The position numbers were made by a program, and so were the translations under genes. Below are positions 9,493 to 21,566 of a DNA stretch of 64,000 nucleotides, piece by piece (positions within the stretch are counted from its first letter, which is position 1; each line of letters starts with the position of its first letter). This DNA comes from Anas platyrhynchos (Eukaryota; Chordata; Aves; Anseriformes; Anatidae), in the NCBI RefSeq assembly GCF_047663525.1, contig NC_092602.1, positions 9,545,501-9,609,500 of the forward strand, read 5' to 3'. The notes under the pieces are model-generated. The model was not told the origin of the DNA. It saw nothing but the letters and a program-made list of their open reading frames with translations, and made no database searches.

Positions 9493-12400
9493 ATGGGGGC
9501 CGAGCGGGAGGCGCGGGCCTGCGCCGCCTTCTACGGGGCGCTGGGGCCCGGCGGGCCGGGCAGGGCCGCGCTCCGCTGCCTGCACAGCCTGCGGCTCTTC
9601 GCAGGGTAAGGGGCTCCGGGGGGACACGGGGGGACACGGGGGGACACGGGGAACCGGGGGCGGTTCGGGCAGCGCGGTTGGGACGCGCAGTGCGGAGCGC
9701 GCCGCTCCACATCAAAGCCACCCCCAGCCAAATGGGGCACCCCCACCCCAACCTCCCACAGCATCAGGGCGTCCCCACCCAACCCCCACCACACCAGGGT
9801 ACCCCCACCACACCCCCCATGCACCAGCCCTGACCCCCATCAAGCCGGGGTGCCCCCCACACTCCCCTCCCATTGCACCCCCAGCCCCAGCTGAGCCCCC
9901 CTGGGGCACCCCAATTCATCCCATCCCGGTACCATGGCAGGAGCACCACGAGAAGATGCCGGGAGCAGCACCTGGAGGAGGCCCTGCAGCTGGCACGGGC
10001 GCTGAGCGAGGAGCTGCGGGCGCTGGGCGAGGCGGAGGCACGGCCGCTGCTGCGCTGCGTGCTGGCCTTCCAGCTGGAGGCGAGCGGCAGCTCCAGCGCC
10101 TTCCACAAACTGCAGCAGGTCTGTAGCACACCACCAGGCAGAGAAACGCAGCCGAAGCTGCCCTAAAAGCACGACACAGCTCGTGTTTCTCGGGGGTCTG
10201 CATGGGTGGCTGACCCGGGGGTCTGTCCGCAGATCGTCACCCAGCTGGCGGTGGGCCAGGAGGCTCTGCTGGCCCGGGAGGTGGACGCGCTGCTGGCTGG
10301 CCTGGCACTGCACCGAGAGGTGAGAGCACCCGGCACGTGGGGTGGCGACACCCCAGATTTGGGAGCGTCACACGTGGGGACCGGCTACAGGAGGTTTTGG
10401 GGTGTGAGGCAGCCGGGCAGGGAGTGCCTGTGGCTGGGGATCAGCCGTGCTGCCTCGGGGTTCAGCGCCAGAGCCCGCTGCTGACCAGTCTCCTGCACGG
10501 GAGGGACTGGGAGCTGTGGGGGGGCTTTGCTTGGAGGCTTCTCCCCAAAACACCCACACCGCGTAGCATGGCTGCTGCCATTGTGCTGGGTGTGAAGGGT
10601 GCCTGTCCTTCTGCCCCCACAGGTGCTGTCTCCTGAGGACCTTCAGGCAGGTCAGTCTCTGCTCCTCGTCCCCAGGGGCTTCCCTGGGTGCCAGGAGGGA
10701 CAGGGACCGATGCTGTGCCCTCACCCACAGTGTGCATGTTCATCGAGGAGAGCAGCCTGGGCCGGGACCACTGGCGGCAGAACCTGGCCCCGCTGCTGCA
10801 GCGCCTGGCTGCCACCTTGCGCTGGGTGCTGCAGAGCCAGCCGGCAGCGAGCAGCACCTGGGGCCACCTGGCCGTCAAGGTAGGAGCCGTGTCGGGGGGA
10901 GAAGGAGCAGTCACACGGGATGCAGACCCTCTCTCTTCTGGTCCTCCAGGCCTGCCTCCAGCTCTTCCAGGCGCTGCCGAAGGACGTGGCCCCTCTGGCA
11001 TGGAGTGCAGCAGCAAAGAGCGAGACCCTGCAGAGCATCCTGGGGCTGCTGCTGGAGGTGGTGGCAGGGAAGGTGCGTGTGTGCCTGGTGGCACTGGAGG
11101 ACAGCGCTGTACTCCCGTGGTTCTTTCCCTGTACCTGAGAAGACACTGCAGCATCTGGGGATGCTCTGTAGTTGGCCATAAGTGTCACAGGGGCATGGAG
11201 ACAGTTTATGCATGTTTTTTTTTTCTTGTGGTGTTTTGAGCTGTGCCTTTCCCTCCCGTTCTGAGCCCAGGCCCCGAGCAAGGACACGCAGCTGCTGGCG
11301 GGCACCGCGCTGAGCATGCTGCTGAACACGGCCCCGCAGCCCCAGAGCAGGGCCGGTGCTGCACAGGCCCTCTTCCAACTCACTGACCAAGGTGTGTGCT
11401 CCTCCCTGAGCTGGGAACCACCTCATTGGGTGGGCAGCAGGGACAGGCGTGCTGGGCGAGAGGGGATGGAGGGGACAGTGCCACTCACTGGCAGTCAAAG
11501 CCAGACTGCTGCTGCGTCCCCCTCCTGCGGTGCAGGAGCCCCATGTGCCACAGTCACTCTGGGACGAGGCAAGCCAGTCTGGGCAGTTTGGTCATGGATA
11601 AATAGTTGGGTTTGGGTCTTTCCCCCAGTTAACACAGCCGTTTTCAACCAGGTGTAAGGGAGCTGAGGTTCGGAGAGCTGGTGGTAGAAAACCCCAGAGT
11701 CTTGGATCCAGCCGGGCTGGAGAGGCTGGTGCTGAGCAGAGGCCTGCTGACGTGCTGCAAGGGGGACATCCTCAGCTGCCGGCTGGACAGCCCCACGCAA
11801 CAGGTAGGAGAGTTCATACCCAGGGGTTTGGAGCCCCTCGCCCAGCTCTGCTTTGGCAGCCACCAGTGGGGGTTTGGGATAAACCTCCTGATGTAGCCAG
11901 CCCACACCCCCTCACACAGCCTGAACCTGGGGCTGATCTCCCAAAGCAGCACAGAAAGCTCACCCTGAGCTGCTGGAACAGCAGAGCAGTGCTGCGGTCT
12001 TCTGTCCTGTGATGGGGTTTTCTTACCCCAAAAGCCTGCACCTCCCCACTCACTGACGGGCTGTGTTCCTGCAGGCCTGCCTGCTGCTGGATGTGCTCTT
12101 CCCCGCTGTACGTGCCCTGAACAAGGAGCAGAAGGACTGCCACTACTACTGCTTCCAAGGTAAGGGACAGTGACCCCACCATGGCAGAAGACTGCTGCTA
12201 AGGCTGTTAACACCTGCTCCAACCCACCAAATACAAACCTCCCTGGCTGCTGTACATCTGTGTGGGAAGTGCTCCCCTTGTGCCCTGCTCCCCAGCCTGG
12301 GTGGGCTTTGCCACACGTGGTGGCTGCATCGCTGTGTCTGCTTTTCTGGTTTCAGTCCTGGCGCTGTGGCTGCAGCGCCTGCAGGAGAACCTGCCTGAGC

Positions 12401-15400
12401 TCTGGCGCCTGCGGGGGGGCCGCATACTGGCAGAGGACACCGAGCTGCTCCAGCAGCTCACCCAGCTGGTGTGGGACAACGCTGAGACCCCGGTAAGGCT
12501 GGAGTGTGCTCCCCCAGCACCACCATGACCAGAAACAGCCCTTACCTTGACCAGCTCAGCTTGTCCTGCTGCACATACACAGCCCTACCCTGTAGGGCAG
12601 GGATGGAGGTACCCCCACTGCAGCAGAGCTTTGACCCTGCTCCCCATGCAGCAGGGCAGCCCCAGCTGACCAAAGAGCCCTGGGCCACATCTGCTGGCAC
12701 ATCCTTAGTACTGAAAGTCTGTGGCCACAGGAGAGCAAGGAGTCTTCTAAAGCAGAAAGACAGAAGGTGGGAACCACACTGACCTCTCTTGGTTGCCGTC
12801 CTTCCCCCCAGGTGGAGGGGGTGTCCGAGTTCATCCAGAGCTCCTTTCGACTGCTCCTGGAGATCTATGACCTCGAGTGCCAGCACTTCAAGGACCAGGA
12901 GAGACCCCTCTACCGACAGATGCTGCAGAGGGCGGTCTCGATGCCGTGGCAGATCAAGGCCAGATACGTGCCCCTGTGTGCCATCGTCCCCTATGTGGGC
13001 AGCCAGCAGGTAGGGAAGGTGGAGTCCCTGCTGTACAGAGCCTTTAGGCTGGCAGGGCAGCATGCGGAGGTGGCAGACGGGACATCCCTCAGGTGCTCCT
13101 CACAGCCATCGCCGGCCTTTCCCCCAGGTGCTGGACACGTACCCGGAGCTGCCGCAGCACCTCCTGAGCTGCCTGGCCACCAACCACCTGTGCCCTGCAG
13201 CCACCGAGCTCTACAGGGTGCTGGTGCGGCAGCAGCGCTCCGAGGGACCAGGGGGCACAGAGGAGGCCCTGGCTGAGCGGTGGGCATGGCGCTGGCTGCC
13301 CCTGCTGTGCCAGGCACTGCGCTCGCCCCTGCCCATCCTACAGAGCAACGCCGCCAACCACCTCCTTGTCTGGACACTCCGGCAGCTCCCAGCCACCCAC
13401 GCACTGCTGGCTGCCCAATTTGATAGCCAGGATGCTGCCGCGCTCCGGGCCTGGGTGTCACTGCTGCGGGCACAAAAAAGCATCGTGGGGACCCTGCCCC
13501 TGCAGGGCGAGGCGCTGGCACGGCTCCGCACCTGCCTGCGGGCCCGTGAGGAGGGCGTGCGGCTGGCAGCGCTGGGCCTCCTGTGCTGCAGCCCCAGCAG
13601 CGGGCAGGCCCTGTCAGGCACCGAGGAGCAGCTGCTGCGGGAGTTCCTGCCCCTCAACCTCACTGGAGACTCCTCTGCCTTCCGGCAGCTGCTGCAGGCG
13701 GCCGTGAGGAAGGCGCTGGTGCGGCTGCGGGACAGCGCGCTGGCCCGGCTGCGAGGGAAGGCACCCGTGGAGCCAGGCGAGGAAGTGGGGCAGCCCGACC
13801 AGGCTGTAGGTGAGGAAGCTGCTGCAGCACCTCTCAGTGGCCCCCAGGGCTTTGCAGGTGGCTGCCACAGTGCTGTGCGCTCTCCCTGCAGGCTTTGTGG
13901 AGTGGCTGCTGCAGCTCAGCGTCTCCTCACTCACCCCTGGGGCCAACTACCAGAGGAAGAAGACGGCTCTGCTCCTCCTGGCTGCCATTCTGGAGACCTG
14001 CACGGACACCTGGAGCCCCGAGAGGAAGAAGGGCCAACCCCCACGTGAGTAGGGGCAGCCTGCCCAGAGCATCTCTGCAGGTCCTGGGGCGCTCCTGGTG
14101 GTCCCCATCCTATCCCATCCCATCCCACCACCCGCTGTCCCTGCAGGGACCATGGCTGCGCTGCTGAGCCACGCCAGGCAGAGCGGCTGCTGGGACTTCT
14201 TCTCTCGGCCCAACTTGCTGGCGCTGCTGAGCTGCTTGCAGGACAGCACCAATGAGGTGGGTGTCAGCAGCCCCCTCTCCTGCCCTGCGTCTGCCACCTG
14301 TGTCCCTACTCCCTTTCTCTTCTGCCTCGGCAGATCAGAGATCTGGCCTCGGAGCTGCTCGTCCGCTACTTCCCCACGGCGTTCCCCTCCTCTCTCACCC
14401 CAGCACTGCTCCAGCTGGCCCAGGATGCCCTCAGCAGCCCCCGCGTGCAAGAGGCTGAAGCTGGAGCCGTGCTGATGAAGACAATCCTACAGAAGTATGA
14501 GCTCAGGGTGGGCAATGGCATGGCAGCCCCGTGGCAGCACCAGGGTCTCCTTGGTGCTGACCACAGCCAGCAGTGGCTTGGGTTTGAGTTAGCCTTGCAG
14601 TGGTGGAGCTGGGGAGGGTTGGGGTCTGCACAGCACAAGTTGGGCAGAAAACTCTTGTACTCACAGCACCAGCAGCACGTGCCTCTTCCTGCAGGTCAGA
14701 TGGCAGCACCATGAAGATCCTGGAGATTGAAGCAGCCCAGACACCACCAAACCATGGCCTGTGCTTCGCCCAGCACCTCCTGCGGATGCTGCAGGCCCAG
14801 CACGCTGTGGCTCAGCAGGACCTGCTGCAGGCAGCAGCCGTGGCACCAATGCATGGTGCGTGCCCGGGCTGCTGGAGGAGAGAGGCCACAGCTCGGTGTG
14901 TGCCCTCCATCCACGCGTCCCATTTTGGGGAGATATTTCAGCGGGGGGGTGGGCAGGATGGTGCTGAGCACTGCTGTAACGTGGGTTGGGCATTTGTGCA
15001 GGTGTGATCGCAGCCCTGCGCAGGTGCCTGCTGCAGGTGCCAGAGGTGGCTGCCTCCATGCGGGCGGCAGAGTCGGTGCAGAGCTGGCAGGAATTCCTCA
15101 CCAGCCTTGTGACCACTGCGAGGGAAATCACCTCCCTCCTGCTGAGTGCTCTGCAGAGCCCTGGTGCCAACGAGCAAGGTAAGCAGGTCCCCAGGGGAAG
15201 CAGCTCTGGGAGCCACCCACACCTTCACCACAGCAGCCTTGGTCCAGCCGTGAGCTCCAGAGGCTCTCCCTCACACTGCTCGCTGCTTCTCCTCTTCGCA
15301 GCGGCCGCCCCATCGTTTGCAGACATGGGGAATGCGATCGGCTCCCTCATCACGCTGGGGAAGGGGCAGCAGGAGGAGGAGGAGGACTCAGTCCTGCTGT

Positions 15401-18400
15401 CAGAGGAGCACAGCTTGATCCTGACCTGCTGCTGGGTGTCGGTGAAGGTAGGAGCACCTCTGCGTGGCAGCACCCACTGCACGTGGCAGCACTCACTGCA
15501 CAGCCTGACCCAGGAGCTGGGCACATCCCTCCCTGGGGGCAGGCAGGGCAAGCACTGCCCTTACCTGGGGGCTGCTGCAGCCCCCCAGTCCAAAAGCAGC
15601 CTCCTCCCTGCCTGCCCTTATGTAGCCCAGCTGCTTTCCCAGCGCTGATGGACCCCAGCTGTGCTGGAGCTGGGCTGCCCCTGCTCGCAGCTGGGCTGCT
15701 CTGACAGCTGCCCATCACAGCTCCTTTCCGACAGCCGCCCGTCACAGCCTCTCCCCCAGAGCCTGCCCGGTGGCTGGCTGCAAAAAGGACATCTCAGCCA
15801 CGCTGGGCTTGCAGCAGGCTGAGGAAACGCCGTGCTGCAGATGCTGCGTGCTCAAAGTCAGCTCAGGAGTCATGGGCTGAGCTGCTGGCACTGTGTGCTC
15901 TGGGGTGACAGCAGCGCTTACCAGGCACAGCGAATGTAGGGCAGGACAGCCGTGCTGGGCAGCACCACTGCCTTTCCTCTAACCTCTCGCCTCTTCCCCA
16001 GGAAATTGGGCTGCTGCTGGGAGGCCTGGCTGAGCTGCTGCTGTCGCCGGTGCTGCCTGATGCAGCAGGGCCACTCCTGACACTTGACAACTTACAGACG
16101 GCCGCGAGGGTCTTCCAGGAGATCCTGCTGAGGTGCCGGCACTGGGTAAGAGCGTGTCCCACCTGGGGGGGCTCGGCCCCTCTCCTGCCCCTCCAAACCC
16201 ATCCATCAGCCCCGAGCAGAGGTTTCAGGGGGCTGTGGGAGGGTGGGAGCACAGGGAGCCCTAACACCGCTCTGCCCTAGGGAGCGGTGGAGGGCTGCAG
16301 CATGGGCTTCACCAAGTTCTGTGCTGCTCTGCTGAACCACCCCGACACGGAGCTGCAGGCGATCCCACAGACCATGCTGGACCAGGTGCTGTGCTTGTTC
16401 TTCCCCGTGTTCCCTCGTCCCCAGGGCTGTGTCTGTGTCCCTGCGGTCCCGGTGTCGGCTGCTGGTCCCCTCCCCTGCGGGGCAGCTGCAGGCTCCAGCT
16501 TGCAGGTTTCCAGCGGGGTCTGGATGGGTTTTGTTTCTCAGGGGTTGGAAGCACTGAGCGGGCCCCGGAGCAGCTCGATAACGCGCCGTGCTGCTGGCTT
16601 CCCCATGCTCTTCCTCTGCATCGTCAGTGGGGAAAACCCAGCCCAGGCCCGGCCGCTGCTGACCCGCTGCATCCAGACCCTGCTGGCCTTGGCCTCCACG
16701 GCCCTGCCCCAGGACTGGGACCAGACCCTCGACCTCCCCCAGGTGAGCACAGCGGGCACCGAGCCTCTTGCAGTTACATCTGGCTTGGGGACAGGGTGAT
16801 CTGCAGGAGGCTCCCCAAAAGGATCTGCGCTGGGTACCTCAGTGTGAGGCTGCATTAGCACAGAGACCTTGGGGTGAACCACAGCCACAGCCCTGGCTGT
16901 GCTGCGCATCCCAGGAGCCCAGGAGCTGCTGGCCCCTTGGCTCCCTGCTCTCTTCCGAGCATCTTTGGTTTGCATCCTGGTGCTCAGTGCAGCACAGCTG
17001 AGCTCTGCGTGCTCTCCACAGGTGTGTGCCCTGCACGTGCTGCAGACGCTGGTCCGTGGAGCAGGGCTGGGCAGCGCACTGCTGCGGCACGCCACGCCGA
17101 TGGTGGCCCTGGCACTGCAGGGCCTGGGTTCGCCTTGCTGGGCCATGAGGAACGCGGCCATCCAGCTCTTCAGTGAGTACCTGAGCCTGTGCTCTGCACC
17201 TGCTGTCCCTGCTAACAAAAAGGGCAGCGCCAGCAGCAGGGGTTGATGCCTGCAGCAATGCCCATGGGGGAACAGGGACCAGATTTGCACCCTACAGCGC
17301 CGTGGGGACATGCTGGTGCCCAGCGGGTCCCAGAGCTGTAGCTTGGCACTGCCTTTCAGGGATGTTTAATCAGCCCTCGGGGTCCAGTGCCGAGGGCAGG
17401 CAGGGGGACGGGGCCTGACTCTGCTTTCTGCCCTGTTCCCGCAGGCGCTCTCACCAGCCGGCTGCTGGGCCAGAAGCGGAGCCGCGCCGAGGGCAGCCCC
17501 GTGGAGGGGCTGAGCCTGCCCGCCTTCCTGGGGCAGCACCCGCAGCTGGGCGCCGTGCTGCTGGCCGAGCTGGGGGCAGCCACAACGGGGGGGCCCCGCC
17601 TGCGCCCCGCGCTCCACGCTGTCCTCACGCTCCTGGCGCAGCTCCAGCCCGGCCCCGATGGCCCCGACAGGTAGGACAGAGCGGACAGGGGTGGCAGTGG
17701 GGATGCTCTGCCCCAAAGCGAGGGCTCGCTGTGAGGGTGCGTCACCACGCTGTGCCCTTTTTGCTCCGCAGCCCCTCCGCTCGCTTCCTGGAGCCGCTGC
17801 TGGGGCTGGCAGCGAGCCCCATCTACGCCGTGCGAGCCATGGCTGCCAAGGCACTGGTGCCCGTCGTCCTGCCGCCCCAGCGCCCTGCACTCCTCCTGCG
17901 GCTGGCCCGGCAGCTCCCTGCACATGGAGGGGTCCGCTCGCACAACGCCCTGCACGGGCACCTGCTGCAGATGCAGGCGCTGCTGGCCCCAGCCCCAGGA
18001 TCCGATGGGTGAGTGGCCCTGCACCCTCCCTGCGGCCCCAGCACCTTTTTGGTGTGGCCCTGTGTTGAGGCACGCTCATCCCCCCGCAGGCTGCCGGCCG
18101 AGGCGCTGCGCCCCGTGGCTCTGCAGCTGGAGGCCCGGGGCTGGCTGCTCACCCCTGCCCAGCGCTGCCCGCTCGTCCGCGCTGCCTTCCTGCAGGTCCT
18201 CGCCCTTCTGCCCGCCTCCCTCAGCCCTGGCTTGGTGCAGAGCATCCGAGAAGCCATCAGCACTGAGCTGGGCAGCTTCACGCTGGGGAAGGAGCCGGGA
18301 TGTGCTGAGCTGCAGGTACTGCTCCCTGCCGGGGACATCACGGCTGCGCCCTTCTGTGAAGCTGGGGCGTGGGGAGTGGGGACCTGTCCTGCTCACTCCA

Positions 18401-20628
18401 TGCCCACAAACGCACCTCACTCGAGGCTGAGTGCTGGAAGTGGATCCTGGTTTCCCTCCAGGTGGGCTCAGCTGTCCTCCACCAAACCATGGCCCGTTTC
18501 ACATGCAGCGAGGCTGCACGGCTGGCCGACAGCGAGAGGATCGGTGCTGTTTGCTCGCTTCTCCAGCAGCCAAATCCTGATGTCCAGCTTGCCATCCTCA
18601 GCTGGGTGATCGAAGGGGAGGGAGACAAGTGCGAAGAGCTGGAGAAGGCTCTTCGGCTGACGCTGCTGGTAAGATGAGGCTCAGAAGTGGGGCACTGACA
18701 CACAGCAGCACACAGATGGGTGCTCACTGAGTGGTCCCTGGTGCTCCTGTATCCTGGTGCCATCTCTGGGAAGAGGCACAGGTCCAGAGCATGTTACTCA
18801 GGCTGACGTGCAGCCTTTCTGATGGATTTGCTGATGGCTGCATGGTCCCATGCTCCCAGGGGCACTAACCATGTACCTTCTTTCCCGTTGTTGACTAGGA
18901 GAACTTACAGTCCGTGCTGCGAGACAAAAGGAACAAAGAGTTCCTGAAATTGTACCTTGAGGCTTTGATGCATCTTTGCAGAAACCCCTCATCTTGGTCC
19001 CAGGAAGCTTCCCCTAAGCTCCAGGGCTCCTCAGCATGCGTGGAAATGCTGCTCCTCATGATGGAGACGGAGCATCCTGGCCCAGACCTCCTCTTCCAGG
19101 CTCTGTGTGCCACCAGCCTGCTGCTCGCCTTCGGGTACGTCTGTGCCGCATCCGGGGCTGAACCTTTGAGGACGTTTTTCTTAGCCCTTGGTGGAAACAG
19201 AGCCACGGCTCATGACTGCTTTGTGCCTGGATCCTACGATCTCGGGGCAGTCAGCAGCCTTTGGTGCCCCCGATGGAGCTGGGAGGTGTGCTTGACCTGG
19301 ATCTCCTGCCCTTGGACAGGTTTGGGGACGAGGACAGCCCGCTGGTGTGGCGGTGGGTCGCGGTGCTGGAGGCGTGCAGCCGGTCGCTGTCAGCCGAGGT
19401 GCTGCGGCTGGCGGCCGCACGCTCCCTGCAGACGGCGGGCATGGAAGTGCTGCGGCAGTCCCTGGGGGCTGCCCACCCCTGGCTCGTCCCCGCGGCGCTG
19501 CGGTAGGTCCTGAGCTGCGCTGGGTGGCCAGGCTCACGGGAATGCCACTGCCTGCAGGCGCTGTGCCTTCCCTGCAGCGTGGGCTGGTTGTGCAGGGACA
19601 TTTATTTCCCTCCCTCCCAGGGTGATAAACGTGGGTGTTCACCTCCTGCAAGATGAGGAGCAGGAAGTCCGGCACGAGGCCGCGGGTTTCGCCAGCCTCG
19701 TGGAGCACAGCGTGGGGGAGCCAGGTGGAGGCGGCTGTGTCCTCGTGCAGGGCAACGTGGGGCTGCTGGGCCTCCTGCAGCTCCTCCCACGGGAGTTTGG
19801 GCATCACCCGGAGACCTTCAGCTCCCTACTGCAGCACCTGCCTGTCCTCGACCTCAGGGGCATCGTGGAGGAGCTGGAGGCCAACAAGTGAGTGCACAGA
19901 TGAAGGGCCAAAAGGGTGGTGGGCAGAGCCACCCTGAGGGTCAGGGAGAGGGATCTCAGATGCCTGGGCATCGGGGAGCATTAGGTAGCCCCCAGGGCTT
20001 CCCTTGTGCTTCGGTTCCCTCCCAGAGCCCCCAGCCTGTACAAGGAGGACGAACCCAACGTTTTTGCGGAGCCGGCCGTCCTGGCACAGCAGCTGCTCCC
20101 CTTCCTGCTGCAGCTCCTGGAGAAGGTGCCCGATGCCAGCCCACTCCATGCCTCAGCCCTGCGCTGGCTGGAGGCCACAGGCCCTGGAGTCCTGCGAGAC
20201 CTGCGGTACTGCAAGCACCTCTGGAGCCAAGGTACGGTGAGCTGGGGAGCGTTGGGATGCCCTTGGGATAGGAAACCCGGTGTCCTCACCCCTAGGGTCA
20301 CCCTGCCTGGGGGAGCCCAGCTGTGCTCACCACATCTTTACCCTCTCTCTCCGCAGAGGCCGTCGCACGCTGGTGGATGAAGGCTCTGGGCTGTGCCAAG
20401 CTGCGGGTGGCCCTGGCTGTGCTGCTGGTGAGGGCCAGGCTGGCGGCCCACACGCTGCGAGTGCTGGGTGAGAGCCACGGGGCTGTGCCGGGGCTGGGCT
20501 GTGGCGTCCAGGAGCTGGAGCAGGAGCTGGTGCTGGTGCAGGGGCTGCTGGCACAGCACGGGCTGGCCCCTGTGCCCAGCCAGGGCGATGCACCGAGGGA
20601 ACCGGGATCACTGCCTGGGAACGACTGA
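9493..20628 (+). CDS. THADA-like protein (Trm732/DUF2428 family), complete 31-exon gene
   Basis: Large HEAT/ARM-repeat protein of the THADA/Trm732 family. Family members partner FTSJ1/Trm7 in 2'-O-methylation of tRNA C32; fly THADA also affects SERCA and fat storage. Exons: 9493-9605, 9941-10118, 10233-10319, 10623-10650, 10731-10879, 10950-11072, 11271-11391, 11652-11803, 12075-12159, 12356-12492, 12812-13009, 13128-13809, 13892-14044, 14147-14256, 14334-14494, 14695-14855, 15002-15178, 15302-15447, 16002-16145, 16281-16385, 16542-16742, 17022-17172, 17445-17670, 17772-18008, 18090-18315, 18462-18668, 18899-19134, 19320-19502, 19621-19887, 20026-20231, 20357-20628. All introns are GT-AG and all phases agree, giving 1873 aa (human THADA about 1953). 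Family hallmarks: VCMFIEESSLGRDHW, GANYQRKKTALLLLAAI, WSPERKKGQPP, EEHSLILTCCWVSVKE, RNAAIQLFSAL, EDEPNVFAEP. The DUF2428 signature is RRAAGFP (1085-1091) instead of RRSAG(I/L)P. Chicken THADA is known from another chromosome, so this is most likely a paralogue; the number of intact exons argues against a pseudogene. Confidence 0.9.
9618..9651. repeat. 10-bp G-rich minisatellite
   Basis: Three perfect GGGGGGACAC units in intron 1 of the THADA-like gene, 12 bp past the donor. Potential G-quadruplex on the transcript strand. Confidence 0.85.
16584..16604 (+). other. DUF2428 signature, variant RRAAGFP
   Basis: In exon 21 of the THADA-like gene. The family motif is RRSAGLP in yeast Trm732 and RRSAGIP in THADA, as I recall it. 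Here the third residue is Ala and the sixth Phe. The exon is otherwise intact and in phase. Confidence 0.8.
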
Positions 20629-21059
20629 TGGCTCCGGGCGCTGAGTGGTGTCACACTGAGCTTCTGGCTCTTGCTGCTGTGTTCCTGCGTTTTTTTGGGT
20701 GCTCGCTGCAGCCTTGCAGCAGGTTCGGCAGTGGAACTCGGGGAACCCCACTCGCCGTGTGGGACGTGCTCACTTTGGATGCAGCAGTGCTGGTGGTGGG
20801 AGCGAGCAGCGCTTTGCTCTTCGGTTCACACGGGGTGGTCACTCTGCATCCCAGTGGCACCAGCACAGCATCACCTCCCTGTGCCTGCTCCCTGCAGCAC
20901 TCCCTGCCCCCGGGTCCAGCTGGGAGGACAGGACACGCAGCCCTGTCCCCTGCTGGGACACCCGCTGACCGTTTTCAACCAGGATTTTGGCTCTTTTTGC
21001 GGGAGCCTTTTATCCCAAATAAAGAACCCCGAAACCACCCCGCTGTCAAAGCCTTTCCG
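20629..21059 (+). other. 3' UTR of the THADA-like gene
   Basis: Non-coding stretch after the stop codon, with a canonical poly(A) signal about 390 bp on. The open frame that runs through here into the next gene has no family similarity before the Met at 21567. Confidence 0.65.
21018..21023 (+). promoter_or_regulatory. poly(A) signal AATAAA, THADA-like gene
   Basis: Only canonical signal between the THADA-like stop codon and the next CpG island. Confidence 0.75.
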
Positions 21060-21566
21060 TGGCCTTTCTCGGGGGGAGATCAGAGGGGAGCCGGGTGGGG
21101 CCGGGGACCACCGGAGGGCAGCAGCCACCGGGGGAACAGCGGCGGGGACCCGGGGGTGCGGCCCGAGGAGGGAGCGGAGGGGCCGGGGCCAGGGCCCAGC
21201 CGTGCGCCCCCGGGGGCTGCGCGCAGCGGGGGCGGCCCCGGGCGCTGCGGGGCTCTGCGGGGCTCCCGCTGCCGCCGCTCCGCCCCGGTCCCGGCCCCGC
21301 CCCGGCGCGGAACAGGATGCGGCCACATCCGCTTCCCGCAGCGCTCGGCGCGGCCCCGGAGGAAGGTGAGCGGCGGGGGCGGCCGGGGGCGGCCCCGGGC
21401 ACGGGCACGGCCCCGGGCGCGGCTCCGGCCGGGTGACGGCGCGGCCCCGCTGGGTGCCCCCCGGCGGCTGCCGGCAGCGGGGGGGCCGGGGTCGGGGTCG
21501 GAGGGGCCCCCCCGAGCCCCCCGGAGCCCCCCGAGCCGCCCCCTGCTCGGCCGGCGCGGGGGCAGC
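21060..21566 (+). promoter_or_regulatory. CpG-island promoter of the Myb/SANT-like gene
   Basis: Extremely CpG-rich stretch leading into the start codon at 21567, with many GGGCGG-like boxes and no TATA box. It starts about 40 bp after the upstream gene's poly(A) signal, so the two plus-strand genes are nearly abutting. Confidence 0.6.

Noticed and set aside
9493-20628. THADA-like gene as a pseudogene
   Set aside because: All 31 exons are open, splice sites are sound and phases agree.
20628-21566. Upstream 313 codons of the frame that continues into the Myb/SANT-like protein
   Set aside because: Crosses the previous gene's 3' UTR and poly(A) signal and shows no family similarity; the Met at 21567 starts the recognisable domain.
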